From contig NZ_JAHLYP010000041.1 of the NCBI RefSeq assembly GCF_025127995.1, forward strand, positions 1-64,000: a stretch of 64,000 nucleotides of DNA, read 5' to 3'. A model generated the notes under the pieces. The model was given only the letters and a program-made list of their open reading frames with translations, did no database searches and was not told the origin of the DNA. A program made the translations under genes and the position numbers. The stretch comes from Synechococcus sp. CS-1332. GTDB lineage: Bacteria; Cyanobacteriota; Cyanobacteriia; PCC-6307; Cyanobiaceae. Position 1 is the stretch's first letter. The number at the start of each line of letters is the position of its first letter. Of this stretch, positions 1 through 10,043 are shown piece by piece.

Positions 1-257
1 GCCCAACTGCCGCCCCGCGCCAGCGGCAGGCCCGGATCGAGGGGCAGGCCGGCCAGCCACGGGCCCGCCGCCTCGGCCGCCAGGGCCGCCAGGCCGGCAT
101 CGGGATCGTCGGTCTCGGCCAGTTTCCGCAGGGACACGCCCTCGGCGGCGGCCAGCCGCGCTGCCACCGCCGCCAGGCCCTCCAGCTCCTGCCGTAACCC
201 CAGTCCCACCAGCAGCAGTCCACCGCGGTACTGCGTTTCGGCCCCTGAAACCGACAT
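1..257 (-). CDS. Hypothetical protein, N-terminal part only (runs off the window)
   Basis: An open frame on the minus strand starts at the ATG complementary to 255-257 and stays open to the window edge, giving about 85 N-terminal residues. The start reads MSVSGAETQYRGG and is followed by an alanine/leucine-rich helical stretch. I do not recognise the family. It is divergent from prs. The prs-side ATG at 256 would overlap this start codon, which is one reason to place the prs start further downstream. The open frame and typical codon use support a real gene, but no function can be given. Confidence 0.5.
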   Translation of the reverse strand, partial: MSVSGAETQYRGGLLLVGLGLRQELEGLAAVAARLAAAEGVSLRKLAETDDPDAGLAALAAEAAGPWLAGLPLDPGLPLARGGSW

Positions 258-324
258 GGTTGTTTGCACTGTCCGGGCCGGCTCGCTTCTACCATCGTGC
301 TGCGAAGCAACACCGCCTGCGCCC

Positions 325-1332
325 TTGTCCACTTTCTCGACCGCTGAACGGGTGGAGCAGAGCGGCCAGCCGCCCCTCACCAGCCACGACCCTCGCCGGT
401 TGCGGTTGTTCTGCGGCAACGCCAACCCTGACCTGGCCCGGGAAATCGGCGCCTATCTCGGAGTGCCCGACGGCCCGAGGGTGATCAAGCGTTTCGCCGA
501 TGGCGAGCTCTACATCCAGATCCAGGAGTCGATCCGTGGCTGCGACGTCTTCCTGATCCAGCCCACCTGCGCTCCGGTGAACGATCACCTCATGGAGCTG
601 CTGATCATGGTGGATGCCTGCCGGCGGGCCTCGGCGCGCCAGATTACGGCCGTCATCCCTTACTACGGCTACGCCAGGGCCGACCGCAAGACGGCCGGAC
701 GGGAATCGATCACGGCCAAACTGGTGGCCAACCTGCTGGTCAAGTCCGGCGTCGAACGGGTGCTGGCCATGGACCTGCACTCCTCCCAGATCCAGGGCTA
801 CTTCGACATCCCCTGCGACCACATCTACGGCTCGCCGGTGCTGGTCGACTACCTCTCCACACGGGACCTGGGCGAAGTGGTGGTGGTCTCCCCCGACGTG
901 GGCGGTGTGGCCCGGGCCCGTGCCTTCGCCAAGCAGATGAAGGACGCACCCCTGGCCATCATCGACAAGCGCCGCTCCGGCCACAACGTGGCCGAAAGCC
1001 TCACCGTGATCGGCGATGTGGTCGGCAAGACGGCGATCCTGATCGACGACATGATCGACACCGGCGGCACCATCTTCCAGGGCGCCCAGCTGCTGCGGGC
1101 CCGGGGGGCGGCCCGGGTGCTGGCCTGCGCCACCCACGCCGTGTTCTCCCCCCCCGCCGTTGAGCGCCTCTCCACCCCGGGCCTGTTCGAGGAGGTGGTG
1201 GTCACCAACAGCATCCCCCTGCCCCCCGACCTTCACTTTCCCCAGCTGCGGGTACTCTCGATCGCCAACATGCTGGGTGAAACGATCTGGCGCATCCACC
1301 AGGAGAGCTCGGTCAGCTCGATGTTCCGCTGA
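325..1332 (+). CDS. prs: Ribose-phosphate pyrophosphokinase (PRPP synthetase)
   Basis: Makes 5-phosphoribosyl-1-pyrophosphate from ribose-5-phosphate and ATP, the cytosolic precursor for nucleotides, histidine and tryptophan. Strong family matches are visible: RFADGELYIQIQESIRG, the PYYGYARADRK stretch with the ATP-binding region, the DLHSSQIQGYFDIPCDH metal/ATP signature, and the PRPP-binding loop near VVGKTAILIDDMIDTGGT. The frame opens at ATG 256, but that start gives an unusual Cys/Pro-rich extension and overlaps the divergent upstream start codon. A TTG start at 325 gives LSTFSTAERVEQ and 335 residues, close to the usual cyanobacterial length; I prefer it, with moderate certainty. The next gene follows after 11 nt on the same strand. 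Confidence 0.93.
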   Translation: MSTFSTAERVEQSGQPPLTSHDPRRLRLFCGNANPDLAREIGAYLGVPDGPRVIKRFADGELYIQIQESIRGCDVFLIQPTCAPVNDHLMELLIMVDACRRASARQITAVIPYYGYARADRKTAGRESITAKLVANLLVKSGVERVLAMDLHSSQIQGYFDIPCDHIYGSPVLVDYLSTRDLGEVVVVSPDVGGVARARAFAKQMKDAPLAIIDKRRSGHNVAESLTVIGDVVGKTAILIDDMIDTGGTIFQGAQLLRARGAARVLACATHAVFSPPAVERLSTPGLFEEVVVTNSIPLPPDLHFPQLRVLSIANMLGETIWRIHQESSVSSMFR

Positions 1333-1343
1333 GCGGCACCGTC

Positions 1344-2597
1344 ATGCCCGCCGCCCCACCGCCCGTCCAGCGGGTGCCGCTCAAGCGCTTCGCCCATCTC
1401 AAGCGCCACCTGCCGGTGCCGCTCACCGTGCTGGTCACGGCCCTGCTCGCCCTGACCGTGGGGGCGCCCGGTCCCGCCGCCGCCGAGGGACGCCTGCCGA
1501 AGGGGTTCGAGCGCCGCATCGGCGTCTGGCTCACCAACAGCCCCAGCCCCCTCTACTACGACGCCAAACGCATCGAGACCGCCGTGGCGCAGCTCGACGC
1601 CGCTGGCTTCAACACCCTCTACCCCAACGTCTGGAGCCGGGGCGCCACCTTCCACCGCAGCCGCTGGGCGCCGCTGGAGCCCGCCCTGGCCCGTTCCAAC
1701 CCCGGCCTCGACCCGATCTGCCGCTTCACCAAGGCGGCCCATCGCCGCGGCATGCAGGTGATCCCCTGGTTCGAGTACGGCCTGATGGAGCCGGCCGATG
1801 CCGATGTGGTCCAGCGGAACCCGGAGTGGGTGCTGCGTCGCGCCGACGGCAGCGCGCTCTACGCCATGCACGGCGCCAACCTGAAAACCTCCCCGCTCAA
1901 GGACCTGCGGGTGTGGCTGAATCCGGCCCATCCGGGTGTGCGGGCCCGCTTCATCGGCCTGATCAGCGAGATCGTCCAGCGCTGCGGCGTGGACGGCATC
2001 CAGCTCGATGACCACTTCGCCTGGCCCGTGGAACTGGGCTACGACCCCTACACCCGCTCCCGCTATCTGGCGGACACCGGCCGGGAGCCGCCCACCAACT
2101 TCAACGACCGCTACTGGATGAAGTGGCGCCGCCAGCAGCTCACAGCCCTGCTGCGCGAACTGCGGGGCACCCTGCAGGAGGTGGGTGGTCCGCGGCGCAC
2201 GGTGATCAGCCTCTCGCCCGGTCCCTTCCGCTTCGCCTACAACCACTGGCTGCAGGACTGGGAGCTCTGGGCCCTGGGCGAACTGGTCGACGACCTGATC
2301 GTGCAGAACTACGCCTATTCGGTGAAGGGCTTCGAGCGCGACCTCGACCAGCCGGCGCTGGTCAAGGCCCGTCGCTGGGGCATGCCGGTGGAGATCGGCA
2401 TCCTGTCCGGCTTCGGCGGCCGCACCCCCGACATGGCCACCCTCGAGCAGAAGGTGCGCCTCTCCGCCGCCCGGGGCCACGGCGTGATCTTCTTCTACTG
2501 GGAGGGGCTCTGGGGCCAGCACGCCGGGCCGGAGGGGGCCGCCGTCCGGCAGGCCGCCTTCCGGCGCCTCAACAAAGAGGTGTTCGGCAACCGCTAG
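1344..2597 (+). CDS. Family-10-like glycosyl hydrolase (GHL10/DUF187), exported or membrane-anchored
   Basis: The 417-residue protein begins with a basic stretch and one hydrophobic segment (about residues 22-48, ending in an AAA-rich site), so a signal peptide or anchor is likely. The rest is the glycosyl-hydrolase-like 10 TIM-barrel: GVWLTNSPSPLYYD, the RRGMQVIPWFEYG strand, and DGIQLDDHF with the acidic residues expected at the active site. Members of the family are linked to cell-wall or extracellular glycan turnover, but the substrate here is unknown. It lies 11 nt after prs. Its stop overlaps the stop of the convergent pepN: both TAG codons share one CTAG palindrome at 2594-2597. Confidence 0.8.
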   Translation: MPAAPPPVQRVPLKRFAHLKRHLPVPLTVLVTALLALTVGAPGPAAAEGRLPKGFERRIGVWLTNSPSPLYYDAKRIETAVAQLDAAGFNTLYPNVWSRGATFHRSRWAPLEPALARSNPGLDPICRFTKAAHRRGMQVIPWFEYGLMEPADADVVQRNPEWVLRRADGSALYAMHGANLKTSPLKDLRVWLNPAHPGVRARFIGLISEIVQRCGVDGIQLDDHFAWPVELGYDPYTRSRYLADTGREPPTNFNDRYWMKWRRQQLTALLRELRGTLQEVGGPRRTVISLSPGPFRFAYNHWLQDWELWALGELVDDLIVQNYAYSVKGFERDLDQPALVKARRWGMPVEIGILSGFGGRTPDMATLEQKVRLSAARGHGVIFFYWEGLWGQHAGPEGAAVRQAAFRRLNKEVFGNR

Positions 2598-5320
2598 TCG
2601 TTCTCGGCAGCCGCGCCGAGGCACTGCCCCACCACCTCGCGGGTGTTGGTGGAGAGTTCGGCCGCCGCCAGCTGGTCGAGGGCCTCCCGCATCCGCTCCC
2701 GCCTCCCGGGGCCGTAGCTCTGCCAGCGGCTGAACACCTTGGCCAGGCGCGAGGCCGTGATCGGATTGCGCTGGTCCAGGGCGGCGATCTGGTCGGCCAT
2801 GAAGCGGTAGCCGCTGCCATCGGCGGCATGGAACACCGATGGATTGCCCGCCAGCCCCCCCAGCACGGCCCGCACAGAATTGGGCGCCGCAGGATCGAAG
2901 CGGGGATGGTCGAGCAGCCGCTGCACCCGCTCAAGGCCATCGGCGAAGGGGGCTGAGGCCTCCAGGGCGAACCAGGAATCGAGGATCACCGGCTTCTGCT
3001 CCCAGCGGGCATAGAAGGCCTCCACCGCCTCCTGGCGCGCAGCGATCGGGTGATCCTGCAGCGCCCGCAGGCCCGCCCGGGCCAGGGTCATCGAGGGGCC
3101 GTCCACTGCCGAGCGGGCGGCGGCGATCACCGACGCGTCGCCGGCGGCCACCCGCCAGCTCCAGATCGAGGCCGTCAGCATCCGGTCGCCCACCCCCTCC
3201 GGCCAGGCCAGGGACCATTGGTTGCTGCAGCGCTGCAGGGCCCGCTGCAGCGGTTCGGCCAGGGCCTCCCCGAAGCGGCCGCGCAGGGCCTGCAGGGCGG
3301 CGAACAGGGCCGGGGGATCGGGCTGGGGGGCGGCATCCTCCAGTTCGGCCAGGCCCGGCAGGGCCAGCAGCAGGCTGCGGCTGGCCTCCGAGAGGGAGGG
3401 ATCGGCCAGGATCCGTTCAAAGGCGGCGATCAGCGCCTCTTCCAGGCCCTCGTCCACCCGGCCGGCGGCCCGGCGCAGCACGGCCCGGCGCAGCAGCAGC
3501 TGGCCCGCGTCCCAGCGGGCGAAGGGGTCGCTGTCGGCCGCCAGCAGGCGCACCAGCTCGCTGCAGGGCCGCCCCAGTTCCACCTTCACCGGCGCCGAGA
3601 ACTGACGCAGCAGGGAGAGGGCCGGCGGCGGTGCCTGGGCCGGCAGCCCCTCGAAGCGGAAGACCTGCTCCTCCTGATCGATCAGCAGCAGGCGCGTGCC
3701 CGCCCCCCAGCGCCGTGGCAGCAGCGGGGCGGCGCCGTGGTCGGGGTCTTCGGCCACCAGCTGCATCGGCAGGGGCTGGCCGGCCTGGCTCACCAGCCCC
3801 ACCGCCAGCGGGATCACCAGGGGTTGCTTGTCGGGCTGACCGGGGGTGGCTGGGGTCGACTGGCGCACGAACAGCTCCAGGATCCCGGCCGCCTTGTGCC
3901 AGCGGCGCCGCAGCTTCAGCACGGGTGTGCCCGCCTGGTGATACCAACGCCGGAACTGGGCGAAATCGAAGGGCGGCAGGCGGCAGCTGCCCGCCACCGC
4001 GCCGGCCGCGTCCTGCATCGCCATCACGAAGTCCTCGCAGGTGGCGGCGGTGCCGTCGTGGCGCTTCACATAGAGCGCCATGCCCCGCTGGAAGGTCTCT
4101 TCCCCCAGCAGGGTGTGCAGCACCCGGATCACCTCCGATCCCTTTTCGTAGATCGTGGTGGTATAGAAATTATCGATCGCCTGGTACTGATCCGGTTGCA
4201 CCGGATGGGCGGTCGGACCCGCATCTTCCCGGAACTGGGTGTTGCGCAGCATCGCCACGTTCTCGATCCTGTTGAGGGCATGGCCGTGCAGATCAGCCGA
4301 GAAGCACTGGTCGCGAAACACGGTGAGCCCCTCCTTCAGCGACAGCTGGAACCAGTCGCGGCAGGTGATGCGGTTGCCCGTCCAGTTGTGGAAGTACTCA
4401 TGGGCGATCACACTTTCGATGCGCTCCAGCTCACCATCGGTGGCCGTGGCGGCATCGGCCAGCACCAGCTTGGAGTTGAAGATGTTGAGGCTCTTGTTCT
4501 CCATCGCGCCCATGTTGAAGTGGCGCACGGCAACGATGTTGTACTCGTCGAGGTCGTACTCCAGGCCGTAGACGCGCTCGTCCCATGCCATCGCCCGTTT
4601 CAGGGACGCCATGGCGTGGGCGGTGAAGGGGGCATCGCCCGGCTCCACATGCAGGCGCAGCTGCACCGTCCGGCCGCTGGCGGTGACGAAGCTGCCGCGA
4701 ATCTCCTCCAGCCGGCCCGCCACCAGGGCGAACAGATAGGAGGGTTTGGGGAACGGGTCGTCCCAGACGGCGTAGTGACGGGCTTCCCCGTTGGGTCCGG
4801 GCGGCAGGTCGCCGCTCTCGAGGCTGTTTCCGTTCGAGAGCAGCACCGGGGCGGCCTGACGGTCGGCCTCGATCCGCACCCGGAAGCGGCTGAGCAGGTC
4901 GGGGCGATCGGGGTGGTAGGTGATGCGGCGGAACCCTTCCGCCTCGCACTGGGTGGTGACCATCCCCCCGCTCACGTAGAGCCCTTCGAGGCTGGTGTTG
5001 GCCCGCGGATCGAGCCACACCGTGCTGGTGATCACGAAGGGCCCCTGGGGCGGTTGCAGCACCAGCAGTCGATCCTCCTCCAGCCGGATGGCCTCGGGAG
5101 ACAGGGGGACGCCATCGAGCTCCAGGGAGCGAAGCTCCAGATCCACGCCCCTCAACTCCAGCGGCGCGATGGTCCCCTGCGGCCCGTCGGCGCCAGGCCC
5201 GGGCAGGAACGCCAGTCGCGCCTCCACCAGGGCATGGTCGGCGAACAGGCGCACCGTCAGATCGGTGCGCTCGAGGAGATAGGGCGCCGGCCGGTAGTCG
5301 GCGAGGTGCACGACGGCCAT
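2594..5320 (-). CDS. pepN: Aminopeptidase N (M1 family zinc metallopeptidase)
   Basis: The 908-residue length fits PepN-type M1 aminopeptidases, which remove N-terminal residues from peptides in the cytosol. The GAMEN exopeptidase motif is present, followed by the zinc site HEYFHNWTGNRIT (HEXXH plus the downstream glutamate in SLKEGLTVF). The N-terminal beta-saddle domain (YRPAPYLLERTDLTVRL) and the long helical C-terminal domain are complete. It follows the small secreted-protein gene at 5328-5780 by 7 nt on the same strand and may be co-transcribed with it. No odd features. Confidence 0.95.
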   Translation of the reverse strand: MAVVHLADYRPAPYLLERTDLTVRLFADHALVEARLAFLPGPGADGPQGTIAPLELRGVDLELRSLELDGVPLSPEAIRLEEDRLLVLQPPQGPFVITSTVWLDPRANTSLEGLYVSGGMVTTQCEAEGFRRITYHPDRPDLLSRFRVRIEADRQAAPVLLSNGNSLESGDLPPGPNGEARHYAVWDDPFPKPSYLFALVAGRLEEIRGSFVTASGRTVQLRLHVEPGDAPFTAHAMASLKRAMAWDERVYGLEYDLDEYNIVAVRHFNMGAMENKSLNIFNSKLVLADAATATDGELERIESVIAHEYFHNWTGNRITCRDWFQLSLKEGLTVFRDQCFSADLHGHALNRIENVAMLRNTQFREDAGPTAHPVQPDQYQAIDNFYTTTIYEKGSEVIRVLHTLLGEETFQRGMALYVKRHDGTAATCEDFVMAMQDAAGAVAGSCRLPPFDFAQFRRWYHQAGTPVLKLRRRWHKAAGILELFVRQSTPATPGQPDKQPLVIPLAVGLVSQAGQPLPMQLVAEDPDHGAAPLLPRRWGAGTRLLLIDQEEQVFRFEGLPAQAPPPALSLLRQFSAPVKVELGRPCSELVRLLAADSDPFARWDAGQLLLRRAVLRRAAGRVDEGLEEALIAAFERILADPSLSEASRSLLLALPGLAELEDAAPQPDPPALFAALQALRGRFGEALAEPLQRALQRCSNQWSLAWPEGVGDRMLTASIWSWRVAAGDASVIAAARSAVDGPSMTLARAGLRALQDHPIAARQEAVEAFYARWEQKPVILDSWFALEASAPFADGLERVQRLLDHPRFDPAAPNSVRAVLGGLAGNPSVFHAADGSGYRFMADQIAALDQRNPITASRLAKVFSRWQSYGPGRRERMREALDQLAAAELSTNTREVVGQCLGAAAEND

Positions 5321-5327
5321 CAGTGGC

Positions 5328-5780
5328 TCACTTGGGGGCTGGCTTGGCGGCGCCCTGCTGCTTGATGGCGTCCTGGACCTTCTTCATCACGTCGGCAGGC
5401 ACTTCCTTGGGGCAGATTTCGGCGGCACCGAGCACGGCCGAGTTGATGGCGCCACGGCGCAGTTCCTCAATGGTGAGGGCCTTGGTGCCCACCTGTTGGA
5501 TTTCCCCCTTGTGCTGGCCGAGGATCAGCTGGGCGATGGTTTCGCCGGCGATGCCCACCGATTTCTCGAAGTCGATGCCGGCGGCGCGGGAGATGCAGAC
5601 GTTGACGGCGCCGATGCGGGTGTAGAGAGCCATCTCAGCGGCGGTGGCGGGTGCGGCATGGGCCGCCACGGGTGCCAGCAGCAACGGCATGGCCACCAGG
5701 GGGGCCACCAGCAGCGGCCGGGTGCGGCGAAGCAGGAGAGACAAAGGGGTAGGACGTCGTGAACCCCCATCGTGATGCAT
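5328..5780 (-). CDS. Small conserved secreted protein of unknown function
   Basis: About 150 residues. A Sec-type signal peptide is clear: arginines, then a hydrophobic core (LVAPLVAMPLLLAP) and an AHA-A cleavage site. The mature part is short and helical with two cysteines (VNVCISRAAG and GAAEICPKE) that could form a disulphide in the periplasm or thylakoid lumen. The C-terminus is rich in lysine and alanine. I recall similar small secreted proteins in picocyanobacteria but no established role. The ATG at 5780 is preferred to a GTG at 5795 because it puts the signal peptide closer to the N-terminus. pepN follows after 7 nt. Confidence 0.65.
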   Translation of the reverse strand: MHHDGGSRRPTPLSLLLRRTRPLLVAPLVAMPLLLAPVAAHAAPATAAEMALYTRIGAVNVCISRAAGIDFEKSVGIAGETIAQLILGQHKGEIQQVGTKALTIEELRRGAINSAVLGAAEICPKEVPADVMKKVQDAIKQQGAAKPAPK

Positions 5781-5857
5781 CACAGCAGTCGCCACAGCCG
5801 CCTCAGAGTCCGCTCCGCGAGGCGTCCCCGCCGCCGGGGCCCCGGCGCCGCCAGCGC

Positions 5858-6415
5858 TTAAGCGATCGGTTCTCCCGCGGGCTCCAGCCGGATTTCGTGG
5901 TGGAACTCCACCAGTTCGAGGCTGCCGTGGCGCCAGGTGTGGATCGAGCGGGAGCAGTAGTTGTCCTGATCCACCAGGCGGATCTGCTCGAGCACCTCCC
6001 GGTCGTCGTCGTGGGACTGGAACGCCATGGTGTGCTCATCGATCTGGCGGATCTGGCTGATGGTTGGGGCCCCCGCCAGGTCGCCGCTGCTGCGCCGCAG
6101 CTGGTGACCGCACAGCCTGGCCTCCATGGTGCCCTCCGGCCTGTAGTCGGGTTTGATCTGGAAGAACGGCTGATCCCCTTCCGGCCACCAGGTGAAGCGG
6201 TAGCCCTCATCCCCGTCCACCCTCTCGGCGTGGACCTCGATGCGCAGGTTCATGTCGACCCGCAGCACCACATCGTCCTCGGTGAAGAAGTAGGTGCGGC
6301 GCGACCGCCAGAGCCCCAGGTTGCGGGCGAACCAACGCCTCAGGCTGGTGTCGAGGCGGATGCGGCTCTGCACGGGAGCTCCCCTGGCAAGGTCCGGCTG
6401 GGTTGGCGTGGTCAT
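5858..6415 (-). CDS. Conserved cyanobacterial protein, possible CpcS/CpeS-like lipocalin fold
   Basis: 185 residues from the ATG at 6415; the frame stays open upstream, but the longer N-terminus lacks conserved-looking sequence and runs through the intergenic region before sasA. The sequence begins with a [18 protein letters not shown]-type stretch and continues with alternating short strands ([44 protein letters not shown]), which suggests a beta-barrel. The LGxWxSxRTY pattern resembles the start of phycobiliprotein lyases of the CpcS/CpeS type, but this is a weak resemblance. It is divergent from sasA across a 136-bp spacer that holds an inverted repeat. Confidence 0.55.
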   Translation of the reverse strand: MTTPTQPDLARGAPVQSRIRLDTSLRRWFARNLGLWRSRRTYFFTEDDVVLRVDMNLRIEVHAERVDGDEGYRFTWWPEGDQPFFQIKPDYRPEGTMEARLCGHQLRRSSGDLAGAPTISQIRQIDEHTMAFQSHDDDREVLEQIRLVDQDNYCSRSIHTWRHGSLELVEFHHEIRLEPAGEPIA

Positions 6416-6465
6416 GGCTGGCCCACCCCGGCACAGACGGACGATCCCTGAAGTCCTAGCGACGT

Positions 6466-6493
6466 TTATGGGAATGTGCCCAAAAGCCCATAA
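6466..6493. promoter_or_regulatory. Perfect inverted repeat TTATGGG-N14-CCCATAA in the divergent promoter region
   Basis: Seen directly: TTATGGG at 6466-6472 and its exact reverse complement CCCATAA at 6487-6493. The half-sites are 21 bp apart start to start (about two helical turns), lie in the spacer between the gene at 5858-6415 and sasA, and sit roughly 60 bp before the sasA ATG. The geometry suits a dimeric regulator, but no known cyanobacterial motif was matched. Chance occurrence is possible. Confidence 0.35.
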
Positions 6494-6551
6494 GGTTGGT
6501 GGCATTGCCGCCTGCCTGCCGTTGCCGGTCCTGGGGGAGCCAGAGTTCCCG

Positions 6552-7742
6552 ATGTCAGCGGTGCCAGCCGCCACCGCCGAAGCCAGCGCCGCCGGCGCTG
6601 TGGCCCAGAAACCGCTGCAGCTCCTGCTGGTGGCGGCGCGTCATCACATGGCGTCGGCCGACCTGCGGGCCCTGCTCGGCTTCATGAATTCCGAGGAGTG
6701 CACCTACAAGGTGTCGCTGCAGGTGGCCGATCCGGCCGACCATCCCGAGCTGCTCGAACTGCACCGGCTGGTGGCCACACCGGCCCTGATCAAGCTCGAC
6801 CCCCTGCCGAAGCAGGTCTTTGCCGGCAACACTCTGGCGGTGCAGCTGCGCACCTGGCTGCCCCGCTGGCAGCAGATGGAGGTGGTCACCAGCCTGGGGC
6901 TCAGCCTGAGGCCGCCGGAGATCGACGGCAGCCGCAGCCAGCGGGAGGTGCAGCTCGAGGACCAGCTGCTGGTGCTGCGGCAGGAGAACGAAACTCTGAT
7001 CGAGCGGCTCGGTGTCCAGGAGCGGCTGCTGCGCATGGTGGCCCATGAGCTGCGCACCCCCCTCACCGCCGCCAAGCTGGCCCTGCAGAGCCACGCCCTG
7101 GGCCAGATCGACGAGAGCCGCTTCCGCGACGTGCTCAACCGCAGGCTCGACGACATCGAGGCCCTCTCCGGCGACCTGCTGGAGGTGGGCACCACCCGCT
7201 GGGAGGCCCTGTTCAATCCCCAGCGGCTCGACCTGAGTCAGGTGGCGGCCGAAGCCATCCTGGAGCTGGAGAAGCTCTGGGTGGGTCGGGGGCTGAGGCT
7301 GGTCACCGACATCCCCGCCGACCTGCCCGATGTCCATGCCGACCAGCGGCGCATGCGGCAGGTGATGCTCAACCTGCTGGAGAACGCCCTGAAATTCACC
7401 CCCGATGGCGGCAAGGTGAGCCTCAGCCTCATGCACCGCACCAGCCAGTGGGTGCAGGTGAGCATCTGTGACAGCGGCCCGGGCATTCCCCGCCAGGAGC
7501 AGCACCGCATCTTCCAGGACCGGGTGCGGCTGCCCCAGACCTCCGGCACCACCTCCGGCTTCGGCGTGGGCCTGTCCGTGTGCCGCCGGATCGCCGAAGT
7601 GCACGGGGGCCGTATCTGGGTGGTGTCCGAACCCGGTGAGGGCGCCTGCTTCAACGTCACGGTGCCGGTCTGGACCGGCCAAAGCTCCCCCGAGCCCGAT
7701 CGCACCGCCGCCGCCTGGCCTGCCGCCAGCGACCTTTCTTGA
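6552..7742 (+). CDS. sasA: Circadian clock-associated sensor histidine kinase SasA
   Basis: A 396-residue histidine kinase that in cyanobacteria binds KaiC and phosphorylates RpaA to drive circadian transcription. The N-terminal thioredoxin-like KaiB-type domain (about residues 15-105: [47 protein letters not shown]) is typical and replaces a membrane sensor, so the protein is soluble. The dimerisation/H-box is [10 protein letters not shown] with the phospho-acceptor at H165. The ATPase domain has [22 protein letters not shown] and [12 protein letters not shown]. The ATG at 6552 matches the expected length (S. elongatus SasA is 387 aa). No membrane segment is present. Confidence 0.93.
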   Translation: MSAVPAATAEASAAGAVAQKPLQLLLVAARHHMASADLRALLGFMNSEECTYKVSLQVADPADHPELLELHRLVATPALIKLDPLPKQVFAGNTLAVQLRTWLPRWQQMEVVTSLGLSLRPPEIDGSRSQREVQLEDQLLVLRQENETLIERLGVQERLLRMVAHELRTPLTAAKLALQSHALGQIDESRFRDVLNRRLDDIEALSGDLLEVGTTRWEALFNPQRLDLSQVAAEAILELEKLWVGRGLRLVTDIPADLPDVHADQRRMRQVMLNLLENALKFTPDGGKVSLSLMHRTSQWVQVSICDSGPGIPRQEQHRIFQDRVRLPQTSGTTSGFGVGLSVCRRIAEVHGGRIWVVSEPGEGACFNVTVPVWTGQSSPEPDRTAAAWPAASDLS

Positions 7743-7806
7743 CGAAGGGTCCCTCCGGCCCGTAGCGTCCATCACATCAGACCGGCCGCAAGCCGGCTGT
7801 GGCCTC

Positions 7807-7879
7807 GCCCCCATCGTCTAGAGGCCTAGGACACCTCCCTTTCACGGAGGCGACAGGGGTTCGAATCCCCTTGGGGGTA
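7807..7879 (+). tRNA. tRNA-Glu (anticodon TTC)
   Basis: A complete cloverleaf can be folded. The acceptor stem pairs 7807-7813 (GCCCCCA) with 7872-7878 (TGGGGGT, one G-U pair), with discriminator A at 7879. The anticodon stem CCTCC/GGAGG encloses the loop CTTTCAC with TTC at 7841-7843. The T-arm is CAGGGGTTCGAATCCCCT. CCA is not encoded. In cyanobacteria this tRNA also supplies glutamate for tetrapyrrole synthesis by the C5 pathway. Confidence 0.95.
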
Positions 7880-7964
7880 TCCATCGGTTCAGGGTCCGAG
7901 GCGGTCATGCCGCGGCCACAAGCTGGCTTCAGTCAGCGATGCCCTCTGGGGTGCAGCGTCAGCG

Positions 7965-9879
<1,915 letters not shown>

Positions 9880-9916
9880 CCCCAGCGGCAGCTCAGCCCC
9901 TTCCATCGCTCCCAAG

Positions 9917-9938
9917 GCCCGCCTCCGGCGGGCTTTTT
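9917..9938 (+). terminator. Rho-independent terminator after petH
   Basis: A perfect 7-bp GC-rich stem, GCCCGCC at 9917-9923 and GGCGGGC at 9927-9933, with a 3-nt loop TCC and a TTTTT tract at 9934-9938. It lies 38 nt after the petH stop and ahead of zwf, so petH is likely a monocistronic unit. Confidence 0.85.
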
Positions 9939-10043
9939 CATGGGCGACGATCCGAGAATGCACACACCGGCGGGCTCCCCGCGGCGGCGATGCAGCGGGA
10001 TGTCGGAGCAGCCGTTAAACCAGGGTGACCGGACGCTGCTTCC

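Noticed and set aside
289-1299. Long minus-strand open frame opposite prs
   Set aside because: It is exactly antisense to a well-conserved enzyme, and its sequence is low-complexity (Gly, His, Gln, Asp), as expected from GC-rich codon bias.
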